A DNA stretch of 64,000 bases from Nocardioides eburneiflavus (GTDB taxonomy: Bacteria; Actinomycetota; Actinomycetes; Propionibacteriales; Nocardioidaceae): the NCBI RefSeq assembly GCF_004785795.1, contig NZ_SRRO01000001.1, positions 2,356,001 to 2,420,000 on the forward strand. The letters are read 5' to 3'. The notes under the pieces were generated by a model. That model was not told where the DNA came from and made no database searches. It worked only from the letters and a program-made list of their open reading frames with translations. This document shows, piece by piece, positions 44,470 to 52,622 of the stretch. Position numbers and translations under genes: made by a program. How positions within the stretch are numbered: the stretch's first letter is position 1; every line of letters starts with the position of its first letter.

Positions 44470-45684
44470 TCAGGCCGCTTCACGGACGATGATCTCGCCG
44501 AAGACCAGGTCGATGCCGATGGTCAGGTCGGGGGCCCCGACCCCGCCGTCGCGGGAGCCGCCGACGCTGATCTCGAAGCCGTCGGTGCGCCTGTCGAAGA
44601 CCCGGCTGTCACCGCCCACGACGTCGGTGGTGACGTCGACGTCGACGCCGTCCGGGACGATCACCTCGACGGTCCCGGCGAAGCCGTCGATCGCGATCTC
44701 CCTGCCGTCCAGGGACTCGACGTCGTCGATCCCGGACAGGTCGAGCAGGAACTCGCCGCCGCCGAAGTCGTAGGTGCTGTCGACCTCGCCGGCACTGGTC
44801 GGGGTGTGGACGTGGACCCGCTCCTCGGGGAAGTGCGAGCTCGCGGTGGCGCCGGCCGTGACCAGGGCAGCCACGAGGCCCAGGGCGATCAGGCCACCGG
44901 CCCGGCCCCACACGGAGCCGACGACCAGCATCAGCGCGGTGATGCCGAGCGCGAGGGCGGGATAGGCGCTGTCCGTCACGTCGGCGCCGGCCACGTCGAC
45001 CACCCCGAGGACCCCCTCGGCGAGGGCGATCAGGGCCAGCGTGAAGAGGAAGAGGATCGGGCCGCGCTTGCGGGGGTTCCGCGGGCGGGGCGCGCGGGCG
45101 TACGTCTGCGGGTACGCCGGGTCGTGGGTGCCGTCGTACGCGCCGTCGTAGGTGCCGTCGTAGGTGCCGTCGTAGGGCTCGGGTGCCGGGCGCGGTGCCG
45201 ACGGCGACCCGCCGCCCTGGCGGTGCAGGAACCACACGACCAGCGCGGCGAGGATCGCCAGCGGCCACGGGAACCAGAACGCGCCGGCCCAGTCGCCGAG
45301 CGCGGCGATCAGGGCGAGGACGCCCACACCACCCAGCGCGATCGTGCGGCTGCGGCGGTCGAGGCCGAGTGGCTCGTCGTCGGTGCCCTCCTCGGGCACC
45401 AGGATCCAGCCGGCGACGTACAGGAGGAGACCGGCGCCGCCGAAGAAGACACCCACCACGAGCGCCACCCGGACGATGATCGGGTCGATGTCGAGGTGAC
45501 GGGCGATGCCGCCGGCGACGCCGGCGATGTGACGGTCGGTGACGCTGCGGCGCAGGCGGCCGAGGTCCTTGATCTCGTCGCGTGTGACGCGGGGGCCGGA
45601 CGAGGGCTGGCCCGACGGGGGCTGGCCGCCGGGCGGCTGCTCGGCGCCGGCGCCGGTGTCGGTGGTGGGGCTGGGGTTGTCCAT
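44470..45684 (-). CDS. PspC domain membrane protein with LiaF-like C-terminus
   Basis: A protein of 404 residues. A Pro/Gly-rich N-terminus leads to a PspC domain (LRRSVTDRHIAGVAGGIARH, then VRVALVVGVFFGGAGLLLY). Further membrane helices and a linker of tandem YDGT units follow. The C-terminal part is beta-rich and extracytoplasmic (FGGGEFLLDLSGIDDVESL, VEVIVPDGVDVDVTTDVVG), as in DUF1707/LiaF-type proteins of envelope stress systems. ATG 45684 follows TGGAGG. It is divergent from the PspC histidine kinase gene, so the region resembles a LiaFSR-type cell-envelope stress module. Confidence 0.85.
   Translation of the reverse strand: MDNPSPTTDTGAGAEQPPGGQPPSGQPSSGPRVTRDEIKDLGRLRRSVTDRHIAGVAGGIARHLDIDPIIVRVALVVGVFFGGAGLLLYVAGWILVPEEGTDDEPLGLDRRSRTIALGGVGVLALIAALGDWAGAFWFPWPLAILAALVVWFLHRQGGGSPSAPRPAPEPYDGTYDGTYDGAYDGTHDPAYPQTYARAPRPRNPRKRGPILFLFTLALIALAEGVLGVVDVAGADVTDSAYPALALGITALMLVVGSVWGRAGGLIALGLVAALVTAGATASSHFPEERVHVHTPTSAGEVDSTYDFGGGEFLLDLSGIDDVESLDGREIAIDGFAGTVEVIVPDGVDVDVTTDVVGGDSRVFDRRTDGFEISVGGSRDGGVGAPDLTIGIDLVFGEIIVREAA
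45129..45176. repeat. 12-bp tandem repeat in PspC gene
   Basis: About four units of CCGTCGTAGGTG and variants encode the YDGT linker between membrane helices. Copy number may vary between strains without frame change. Confidence 0.7.
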
Positions 45685-45840
45685 GCCTCCACTCTCGTCC
45701 GCCGACGGCGCTGCCACCATCGGGGACAGCCCTGATTCGCAGCCCCGAGCCGCGGGTGCCGGGGCGGGGGCCGGCTCAGGGTCGCCTCGGGGTCAGTCCT
45801 CATGGTCGCCTGCCTGCGGCCCTGCGACGATGGGGACACG

Positions 45841-47193
45841 ATGACCGGTTCCACGTCCGCCTCCCACCCGTCTGCGCGCCACCCGTCGCGCCCGGGCTCG
45901 CCGCGTCGCGCCCACCGGGACCTCACCGCGTCGATCGCTGGCGGCGTCGCCTCGGGCCTGGCCCGGCACCTGGCGGTGCCGGTGCTGTGGGTGCGGGGCT
46001 TCTTCGTGGCCACGGCGTTCCTCGGGGGCTTCGGCCTGATGCTCTACGCCGGGCTCTGGATGTTCCTGCCCGCGGACCAGCACTTCGAGGTGGGCGCACC
46101 CGGCCTGGAGAGCGCGACCCGCACCGGCAAGCGCCCCGGGCGCCGCTCGCGGCTGCGCGACGCAGGTCCCGCGATCGCGCTCGGCGCGCTGTTCTTCGGC
46201 GTCGTCCTCGGCGTCGAGGGCATCTTCGGCCAGGGCGTGCTCTTCTGGCCGGTCGTCCTCGGCATCGCCGGCATCGCCCTGCTGTGGCGTCAGGCCGACG
46301 AGGCGCAGAGGGAGCGGTGGATCGACTCCTCCGGGCGCATCGACCCCTTCCGCGCCGTCTTCGGCAACGGCGGCTGGGCGGCGTACGGCCGGATCGCCGC
46401 CGGGCTCGGCCTCATCGTCACCGCCCTGCTCGTCTTCGCGATCGCGGCGGGGCAGGCGACCTTCGCGGTGCCGGTGCTCGTCGCCGGCCTCCTCGGCCTC
46501 GTCGGGCTCGCCATCGTGGTCGGTCCGTGGGCCAAGCGCCTCATCGACGACCTCGGCGCCGAGCGGGTGGAGCGGGTCCGGACCCAGGAGCGCGCCGACA
46601 TGGCCGCGCACCTGCACGACTCGGTGCTCCAGACCCTCGCGCTGATCCAGAAGAACTCCCACGACGCCACGACCGTCGCGCGACTGGCCCGTTCGCAGGA
46701 GCGTGACCTGCGCCAGTGGCTCTTCGAGGCCGAGACGACCGACGCCACCACGCTCGCCGGTGCGCTCAAGGAGATGGCCGCCGACGTCGAGTCGCAGCAC
46801 CCGGTGGTCGTGGACGTGGTGACCGTCGGCGACTGCGACCTCGACGAGGCGCTGCGGCCGGTCGTCCTCGCCGCACGGGAGGCCGTCGTCAACGTCGCCA
46901 AGCACGCGGGCACGCAGCGTGCCGACGTCTACGCCGAGACCTCGCCCGGCGCGGTCGACGTGTTCGTCCGCGACCGCGGCGCCGGCTTCGACCTCGGCGC
47001 GGTCGCGTCCGACCGGCACGGCGTACGCAGCAGCATCGTCGACCGGATGGAGCGCCACGGCGGGCGGGCGGACGTACGCTCGGCCCCGGGCGAGGGCACC
47101 GAGGTCCGCCTCCACATGGCCCGGCACGCCCAGCACCAGTCCCCAACCCAGCCCCAGCCCCACGCCCAGGCGTCCGACGAGGAGAACCGATGA
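45841..47193 (+). CDS. PspC-domain sensor histidine kinase
   Basis: A protein of 450 residues. The N-terminal PspC domain (RDLTASIAGGVASGLARHLA) is followed by about five to six membrane helices. The kinase part has the HisKA_3 box ERADMAAHLHDSVLQTLALI with phospho-His near residue 258, and a HATPase with VVLAAREAVVNVAKHAG and GAGFDLGAVASDRHGV. The membrane sensor has almost no external loop, so it is of the intramembrane-sensing type, suited to envelope stress. The stop overlaps the response regulator start (ATGA). ATG 45841 is preceded by weak GGGG. Confidence 0.92.
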   Translation: MTGSTSASHPSARHPSRPGSPRRAHRDLTASIAGGVASGLARHLAVPVLWVRGFFVATAFLGGFGLMLYAGLWMFLPADQHFEVGAPGLESATRTGKRPGRRSRLRDAGPAIALGALFFGVVLGVEGIFGQGVLFWPVVLGIAGIALLWRQADEAQRERWIDSSGRIDPFRAVFGNGGWAAYGRIAAGLGLIVTALLVFAIAAGQATFAVPVLVAGLLGLVGLAIVVGPWAKRLIDDLGAERVERVRTQERADMAAHLHDSVLQTLALIQKNSHDATTVARLARSQERDLRQWLFEAETTDATTLAGALKEMAADVESQHPVVVDVVTVGDCDLDEALRPVVLAAREAVVNVAKHAGTQRADVYAETSPGAVDVFVRDRGAGFDLGAVASDRHGVRSSIVDRMERHGGRADVRSAPGEGTEVRLHMARHAQHQSPTQPQPHAQASDEENR

Positions 47194-47855
47194 CCGAGAC
47201 CGCCAGTGCAGGACCCGTGCGGGTCGTCCTCGTCGACGACCACGCGATGTTCCGGGCGGGGGTGCGCGCCGAGCTCGCCGCCAGCGGCGTGGGGGTGGTC
47301 GAGGTGGTGGGTGAGGCGGCCGACGCCGACGCGGCCGTGGACGTCGTGCGCGAGCTCCAGCCACAGGTCGTGCTGCTCGACGTGCACCTGCCCGGCGGGG
47401 GAGGGGTCGAGGTGATGCGTCGCCAGCCGTCGGCCGACACCCTCTACCTCGCGCTGTCGGTCTCGGACGCCGCCGAGGACGTCATCGGCACCATCCGCGG
47501 CGGCGCCCGCGGCTACGTCACCAAGACGATCACCGGCCCCGAGCTGGTCGACGCGATCACCCGGGTCGCCGGCGGGGACGCGGTGTTCTCGCCGCGGCTG
47601 GCCGGGTTCGTGCTCGACGCGTTCGCCGGCTCGATCGACGTCGCCGCCGTCGACGAGGACCTCGACCGGCTCACCGAGCGCGAGCGGGAGGTGATGCGCC
47701 TGATCGCCCGCGGCTACGCCTACAAGGAGGTCGCCAAGGAGCTCTTCATCTCGGTGAAGACGGTGGAGACCCACATGTCGTCGGTGCTGCGCAAGCTCCA
47801 GCTCTCCAGCCGTCACGAGCTGACGAAGTGGGCCTCGGACCGCCGCCTCCTCTGA
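47190..47855 (+). CDS. NarL/LuxR-type response regulator
   Basis: A protein of 221 residues. The receiver domain has the acidic pocket VLVDDHAMFRAGV, phospho-acceptor Asp64 in VVLLDVHLPGG, and YVTKTITGPELVDAI with the conserved lysine. The C-terminal LuxR helix-turn-helix is LTEREREVMRLIARGYAYKE, then LFISVKTVETHMSSVLRKL. GAGGAGA precedes the ATG, which overlaps the kinase stop. With the PspC kinase and the divergent PspC protein it forms a complete signalling unit. The likely target is the shared divergent promoter near 45.7-45.8 kb. Confidence 0.94.
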   Translation: MTETASAGPVRVVLVDDHAMFRAGVRAELAASGVGVVEVVGEAADADAAVDVVRELQPQVVLLDVHLPGGGGVEVMRRQPSADTLYLALSVSDAAEDVIGTIRGGARGYVTKTITGPELVDAITRVAGGDAVFSPRLAGFVLDAFAGSIDVAAVDEDLDRLTEREREVMRLIARGYAYKEVAKELFISVKTVETHMSSVLRKLQLSSRHELTKWASDRRLL

Positions 47856-47950
47856 CGGGGAGGGCGTCCCTGCGGGTGGGCGACGATTGACAACCCGCCC
47901 GCCGAACCGGTGGAGTCGGGGACCCACACCCCTCGGGAGGCGAGGCCCTC

Positions 47951-48416
47951 GTGGCTGACTCCACCGCCACAGTCCCACAGGCCGACGACGAGGACCGCCT
48001 CAAGCGGTCCATCACAGGTGCGCAGCTGTTCTTCTACACGCTCGGCGACGTCCTGGGCTCGGGGATCTACGTGCTCATCGGCCTGGTCGCCGCCGCGGTC
48101 GGCGGGCCTTCTGGATCGCCTTCGCCGCGGGCGTCACGGTGGCGGCCATCACCTGATCGGCCTACGCGGAGCTGGTGACGAAGTACCCCCAGGCCGCGGG
48201 CTCCTCGCTCTACGTCCAGAAGGCGTTCGGCAACAAGGAACTGACCTTCCTGGTGACCGTCTCGATCCTCTCGGCGACGCCGGGCTGGTCGTGGTGGCCG
48301 CGGGCGGTCGCGGCCTGAGCGACGCCGTGCTGGTGGGCAGCACCGCCCAGCGAGTCCAGCACTACGCGCCGTGCCCGGTCCTCGTCGTGCGCCCCGCGCC
48401 CCGGAAGAAGAAGTAG
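47951..48416 (+). pseudogene. Broken APC amino-acid permease fused to a USP domain
   Basis: The N-terminus RLKRSITGAQLFFYTLGDVL then GSGIYVLIGLVAAAVGG is the start of an APC-superfamily permease. A frameshift near 48105 and a TGA near 48152 follow. Beyond the TGA the permease resumes as SAYAELVTKYPQAAGSSLYV. After a large deletion the sequence ends in the last 45 residues of a universal stress domain (SDAVLVGSTAQRVQHYAPCP, then VLVVRP). Intact relatives would be 600 or more residues, so most of the transporter is lost. The gene is dead in at least three ways. The start is GTG 47951. Confidence 0.8.
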
Positions 48417-48443
48417 CGCCGGGCCGGCCGTAGGATCCCCGCC

Positions 48444-48797
48444 ATGGAGACCCTGCGGCTGGTGCTGCTCTTCGTCCACATCCTCGGCTACGCCGCACTG
48501 CTCGGCGGCCTGCTCGTGCAGCTGCGATCGGAGCAGAAGGCCGTCAACCCGCTGATGCGCGACGGCTCCGGCACGGCGTTCCTGGCCGGCCTGCTCCTCG
48601 TCGGCGTGCTCGAGAGCCTCGGCAGTCCCGACCACGCCAAGATCGGCGTGAAGTTCGCCATCGGTCTCGTCATCCTGGTGCTGGTGATGGTCAACCTGCG
48701 CAAGCCGAGCATCCCGCAGGGCCTCTACCTCGGTCTGCTCGCGCTGACCGTCGCCAACATCGCCGTCGCGGTGTTCTGGTCGCCCGCGCACGCCTGA
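48444..48797 (+). CDS. Small four-helix membrane protein
   Basis: A protein of 117 residues with four helices: LVLLFVHILGYAALLGGLLV, AFLAGLLLVGVLESLG, FAIGLVILVLVMVNL and YLGLLALTVANIAVAVF. It has no charged motif. It is a conserved actinobacterial hypothetical as far as I can judge and is often found next to helicase pcrA. It lies 90 bp upstream of pcrA on the same strand. Confidence 0.75.
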   Translation: METLRLVLLFVHILGYAALLGGLLVQLRSEQKAVNPLMRDGSGTAFLAGLLLVGVLESLGSPDHAKIGVKFAIGLVILVLVMVNLRKPSIPQGLYLGLLALTVANIAVAVFWSPAHA

Positions 48798-48887
48798 TCC
48801 ACCCTGACCCACCCTGAGCCATAGGCGGTCCACAGGGCCGGGCGGGGGCGTACGGCTGTCCCACCCGCCGCATAGGCTGGGGCGGAC

Positions 48888-51269
48888 ATGAGCCCCACTG
48901 ACGCCACCCCCGAGCCGGCCCTCTTCGAGCGCACCGACCACCCCCTCCTAGAGGGGCTCAACGAGCCCCAGCGGGCGGCCGTGGTCCACTCCGGCGCGCC
49001 CCTGCTGGTCGTCGCCGGTGCCGGGTCGGGCAAGACCCGGGTCCTGACCCGTCGCATCGCCTGGCTGATCAACGAGCGCAAGGCCCACCCGGGCTCGATC
49101 CTCGCGATCACCTTCACCAACAAGGCCGCGGCCGAGATGAAGGCCCGCGTCGAGGACCTCGTCGGCAAGCGCGCCCGCATCATGTGGGTCTCGACCTTCC
49201 ACTCCGCCTGCGTGCGCATCCTCCGCAAGGAGATCGACCGGGTCGGCTTCAAGTCCAGCTTCTCGATCTACGACGCGGCCGACTCCAAGCGGCTGATGAC
49301 GCTGGTGCTGCGCGACCTCGAGCTCGACCCCAAGCGCTACCAGCCCAACGCGGTGCTCCACTGGGTCTCCGACCAGAAGAACGAGCTGCGCGACGCCGAG
49401 GACGCCGCCAAGGAGGCGCGCAACTCCTTCGAGGAGGCCTACGCCAAGGCCTTCGCGGCCTACCAGCGCCGCCTGCGCGAGGCCAACGCGCTCGACTTCG
49501 ACGACCTCATCATGACCACGGTCCACCTGCTCCAGGCGTTCCCCGACGTCCGGGAGAACTACCGCCGCCGGTTCCGCCACGTGCTGGTGGACGAGTACCA
49601 GGACACCAACCACGCCCAGTACAGCCTGATCCAGCAGCTGTGCGGGCAGTCGCTGGAGGAGACGGGCGCGGAGTCCGTCGAGCCGAGCGAGCTGATGGTC
49701 GTCGGCGACGCCGACCAGTCGATCTACGCGTTCCGCGGCGCCGACATCCGCAACATCCTCGACTTCGAGCAGGACTTCCCCGACGCCTCCACCATCCTGC
49801 TCGAGCAGAACTACCGCTCCACCCAGACCATCCTGAGCGCCGCCAACTCCGTCATCGGCAACAACCGCGGCCGCAAGCCCAAGCGGCTGTGGACCGACGC
49901 GGGGGAGGGCGAGCGCATCGTCGGCTACGTCTCCGACGACGAGCACGACGAGGCCCGCTTCGTCAGCGAGGAGATCGACAAGCTCGTCGACGAGCACTCC
50001 GTACGCCCCGCCGACGTCGCCGTCTTCTACCGCACCAACGCGCAGTCCCGCGTGTTCGAGGAGGTGTTCATCCGCACAGGCCAGCCCTACAAGGTCGTCG
50101 GCGGGGTCCGCTTCTACGAGCGCAAGGAGGTGCGCGACGCGCTCGCCTACCTGCGGATGCTCGTCAACACCGCAGACGAGATCTCGCTGCGCCGGGTGCT
50201 CAACACCCCCAAGCGCGGCATCGGCGAGCGAGCCGAGGCCTGCATCGCCGCCCTCGCCGAGCGCGACCGGATCACCTTCTGGGAAGCCCTCACCCGGGCC
50301 GCCGAGGCCCCGGGCCTGGCGACGCGCAGCCTCAAGAACATCGAGGGCTTCGTCGCGATCATCCAGGAGCTCCAGTCCATGGTCGAGGCCGACGAGCGCC
50401 CCGACGTGATCCTCGAGTCGGTCCTCGAGCGCACCGGCTACCTCGCCGAGCTCGAGGCCAGCGACGACCCGCAGGACGGCACCCGCGTCGAGAACCTCGC
50501 CGAGCTCGTCGCCGTCGCGCGCGAGTTCGCCGAGGACCCCCAGCCGGGTCCCAGCGCCGACCCCGCGGAGGTCGAGGCCGGCACCGTGGCCGTCGGGCTC
50601 GGCGACTTCCTCGAGCGCGTCGCCCTCGTCGCCGACGCCGACCAGATCCCCGACGCGCCGGACGGCGACGACTCCGGCGTCGTCACGCTGATGACCCTCC
50701 ACACGGCCAAGGGCCTGGAGTTCCCCGTCGTCTTCCTCACCGGCCTCGAGGACGGCGTCTTCCCCCACCAGCGCTCGCTGGGCGACCAGCCCGAGCTCGA
50801 GGAGGAGCGGCGCCTCGCCTACGTCGGCCTCACGCGCGCCGAGAAGCGCCTCTACATCTCCCGGGCCCTCGTCCGCTCCGCGTGGGGCGCGCCCAGCCAC
50901 AACCCCGCGAGCCGGTTCCTCGACGAGCTCCCGGTCGACCTCGTCGACTGGCGGCGTACGGCTGCCGAGCAGACCCGCTGGGGCCGCCAGGACCTCAGCG
51001 GCGGCTCCACCCGCCTCGCCACGCCCACCGACGCCGGGCGCCGCAACTTCTCCTCCGCCGCGCTGCGGGCCGACGCCGCCGCCAAGGCCAAGCCGGCTCG
51101 CGCCATCCCGAGCCTCGAGCCGGGCGACCGGGTGGTCCACGACTCCTTCGGGATGGGCACGGTCGTGGCGGTCGAGGGCGTCGCGGAGAAGTCCGTGGCC
51201 TCGATCGACTTCGGCTCCGAGGGCGTCAAGCGCCTGCTGCTGCGCTACGCCCCCGTCGAGAAGCTCTGA
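48888..51269 (+). CDS. pcrA: ATP-dependent DNA helicase UvrD/PcrA
   Basis: Superfamily 1 3'-5' helicase of 793 residues acting in nucleotide excision repair, replication restart and removal of RecA filaments. Motifs in order are Q motif LNEPQRAAVVH, Walker A VVAGAGSGKTRVLTRR, Ia ILAITFTNKAAAEMK, II HVLVDEYQDTNHAQY, III GDADQSIYAFRGAD, IV ILLEQNYRSTQTIL, V TLMTLHTAKGLEFPVVFLTG and VI RRLAYVGLTRAEKRLYI. The C-terminal Tudor-like RNA polymerase-binding segment (LEPGDRVVHDSFGMGTVVAV) is present, as in PcrA. It is monocistronic or with the small membrane gene upstream, and followed by a repeat cluster. Confidence 0.96.
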   Translation: MSPTDATPEPALFERTDHPLLEGLNEPQRAAVVHSGAPLLVVAGAGSGKTRVLTRRIAWLINERKAHPGSILAITFTNKAAAEMKARVEDLVGKRARIMWVSTFHSACVRILRKEIDRVGFKSSFSIYDAADSKRLMTLVLRDLELDPKRYQPNAVLHWVSDQKNELRDAEDAAKEARNSFEEAYAKAFAAYQRRLREANALDFDDLIMTTVHLLQAFPDVRENYRRRFRHVLVDEYQDTNHAQYSLIQQLCGQSLEETGAESVEPSELMVVGDADQSIYAFRGADIRNILDFEQDFPDASTILLEQNYRSTQTILSAANSVIGNNRGRKPKRLWTDAGEGERIVGYVSDDEHDEARFVSEEIDKLVDEHSVRPADVAVFYRTNAQSRVFEEVFIRTGQPYKVVGGVRFYERKEVRDALAYLRMLVNTADEISLRRVLNTPKRGIGERAEACIAALAERDRITFWEALTRAAEAPGLATRSLKNIEGFVAIIQELQSMVEADERPDVILESVLERTGYLAELEASDDPQDGTRVENLAELVAVAREFAEDPQPGPSADPAEVEAGTVAVGLGDFLERVALVADADQIPDAPDGDDSGVVTLMTLHTAKGLEFPVVFLTGLEDGVFPHQRSLGDQPELEEERRLAYVGLTRAEKRLYISRALVRSAWGAPSHNPASRFLDELPVDLVDWRRTAAEQTRWGRQDLSGGSTRLATPTDAGRRNFSSAALRADAAAKAKPARAIPSLEPGDRVVHDSFGMGTVVAVEGVAEKSVASIDFGSEGVKRLLLRYAPVEKL

Positions 51270-51300
51270 TCCCTCGCTGGTCTGCCGCCCGCGGATCTGG

Positions 51301-51451
51301 GGGCGGTGCGCCAGCCACATTCCTGGCGCGCGGAATGTGGCTCAGCCACCGCTCGCGGGCGCGTCGGCGTACGACTCGCGCCGGGGCGGTGCGCCAGCCA
51401 CATTCCTGGCGCGCGGAATGTGGCTCAGCCACCGCTCGCGGGCGCGTCGGC
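51301..51451. repeat. 83-bp-spaced direct repeat carrying hairpins
   Basis: A 68-bp sequence occurs twice (51301-51368 and 51384-51451), identical as far as I can compare. Each copy holds a perfect 11-bp inverted repeat, AGCCACATTCC and GGAATGTGGCT (51313-51323/51332-51342; 51396-51406/51415-51425). An alternative GCGCCA/TGGCGC pairing overlaps each hairpin. It is directly behind pcrA and may end its transcript. Confidence 0.8.
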
Positions 51452-51549
51452 TTGGCGTATCCAGACCCGGCCCGGTGGTCGGCTCGCTCTCCGCGGCTTC
51501 GTTCCTCAGCCGCGGATCGCTCGACTCACGCGGCAACGCATGTGGATCA

Positions 51550-51608
51550 GAGATCTCGATACGCGCCGTAGCGCCTTCGCGAGCTCAGGCGCTGGCGCTA
51601 CTCGATCT
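51550..51608. repeat. REP-like palindromic element
   Basis: GATCTCGATACGCGCC begins an element whose arms GTAGCGCC (51568-51575) and GGCGCTAC (51594-51601) pair perfectly, ending ACTCGATC. Elements of this wording are scattered in Nocardioides genomes as I recall. It lies between pcrA and the M23 gene. Confidence 0.5.
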
Positions 51609-51609
51609 T

Positions 51610-51646
51610 CCGTGACAACGACGCGGCTTCGCCGCGTCGGTCACGG
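51610..51646 (-). terminator. Hairpin at the 3' end of the M23 peptidase gene
   Basis: CCGTGA (51610-51615) pairs with TCACGG (51641-51646), and CGACGCGG (51619-51626) with CCGCGTCG (51632-51639), loop CTTCG. It covers the stop codon of the peptidase gene. It is probably an intrinsic terminator without a U-tract. Confidence 0.6.
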
Positions 51647-52465
51647 AACAATCCCGTGCTCGACGAACGCCTGGAACGGGTCGACCGGACCGCCGCCGCC
51701 GGGGCGTACCTCGAGGTGGAGGTGCGAGCCGGTGACGTTGCCGGTCGCGCCGACGGTGCCGATGGTCTCGCCGCCGTTGACGCGGTCGCCGACCGACACG
51801 TAGATCGAGGTCTGGTGGCAGTACCAGATCTCGGTGCCGTCATCGAGGGTGACGACCGTCTTGTTGCCGTACGCGCCGTCGTAGCCCGTCGACGTGACGG
51901 TGCCGTTGGCCACCGAGAGGATCGGGTCGCCGCTGTTGGCGTTGAAGTCGAGGCCGGTGTGATAGCTGGCCCAGAGGCCGTACTGGCCGAAGGTGGCGGT
52001 GATGCCATAGCTGGCGAGGGGGAGAACCCACTTGTTCTCCTTGATCTTCGCCGCCTGCGCCTCGGCCGCCTTGCGCATCTCCTCGAGCTTGGCGGCCCGC
52101 TCGGCCATCTGCTTCTCGGCCAGCGCGATGAGCTCGGGGTCGGTCTCCTCGCCACCGGGGTCGCGCGTGGCGTCACGGCTGACGACCACGCCGCGGCGCG
52201 AGAGGGCCTGGCCGGCAGCCTGGCCGATGTGGCCGGTCGCCTCGATCGCTGATCCCGTGGAGGTGAGCGCAGTGACGCCCGTCCCGGACGCGGTGACGGC
52301 GCCACCGGCGGACACGGCGAGGACGGCGACGCCGGCCACGAGGGGCAGGGACGGCAGCTTCACCACGGAGCGGCGAGGCGGCGTGGCGCGGCGCTTGCCG
52401 TGGGTGGGTGCAGCCGTTGCCGAGGTGCGTCGCTTGGGAGCGCGCTCCGCTCGGTGGTTGCCCAT
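51641..52465 (-). CDS. M23 family metallopeptidase
   Basis: Cell-wall hydrolase of 274 residues. The basic N-terminus (MGNHRAERAPKRR) and a membrane/signal segment (LPLVAGVAVLAVSAGGAVTA) are followed by a coiled segment (LIALAEKQMAERAAKLEEMR) and the LytM domain. The zinc ligands are visible in SYHTGLDFNANSGDPI (His, Asp) and GSHLHLEVRPGG (His-x-His). WYCHQTSIYVSVGDRVNGGE is the middle of the fold. It should cleave peptidoglycan cross-links. ATG 52465 is used because the family starts MGNHRAER. A good promoter lies 60-90 bp upstream, and a hairpin ends the gene. Confidence 0.9.
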   Translation of the reverse strand: MGNHRAERAPKRRTSATAAPTHGKRRATPPRRSVVKLPSLPLVAGVAVLAVSAGGAVTASGTGVTALTSTGSAIEATGHIGQAAGQALSRRGVVVSRDATRDPGGEETDPELIALAEKQMAERAAKLEEMRKAAEAQAAKIKENKWVLPLASYGITATFGQYGLWASYHTGLDFNANSGDPILSVANGTVTSTGYDGAYGNKTVVTLDDGTEIWYCHQTSIYVSVGDRVNGGETIGTVGATGNVTGSHLHLEVRPGGGGPVDPFQAFVEHGIVP

Positions 52466-52525
52466 GGAGGAGTTACCAATCTGCCGGGTCGTCAGGGGGG
52501 TTCGGGTCGGCGAGACCGCGCACGA

Positions 52526-52555
52526 CTGTAACGGAAAGATCACGGGAAAGTGCAA
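52526..52555 (-). promoter_or_regulatory. Vegetative-type promoter of the M23 gene
   Basis: On the minus strand TTGCAC (-35) is separated by 18 bases from TTACAG (-10). Predicted transcription starts about 55 bases before ATG 52465. The upstream bases are unusually AT-rich for this window. No c-di-AMP riboswitch, common before such hydrolases in other actinobacteria, is recognisable here. Confidence 0.5.
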
Positions 52556-52622
52556 CCCTCGACCAAAAGAGTTCATGTACCCCGGTGCGCGGTCGATATA
52601 CGGACATCGCCCAGGTGTCGGG

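Noticed and set aside
48948..51320. 790-codon minus-strand open frame
   Set aside because: It is exactly antisense to pcrA, whose helicase motifs are complete. The antisense product is low complexity.
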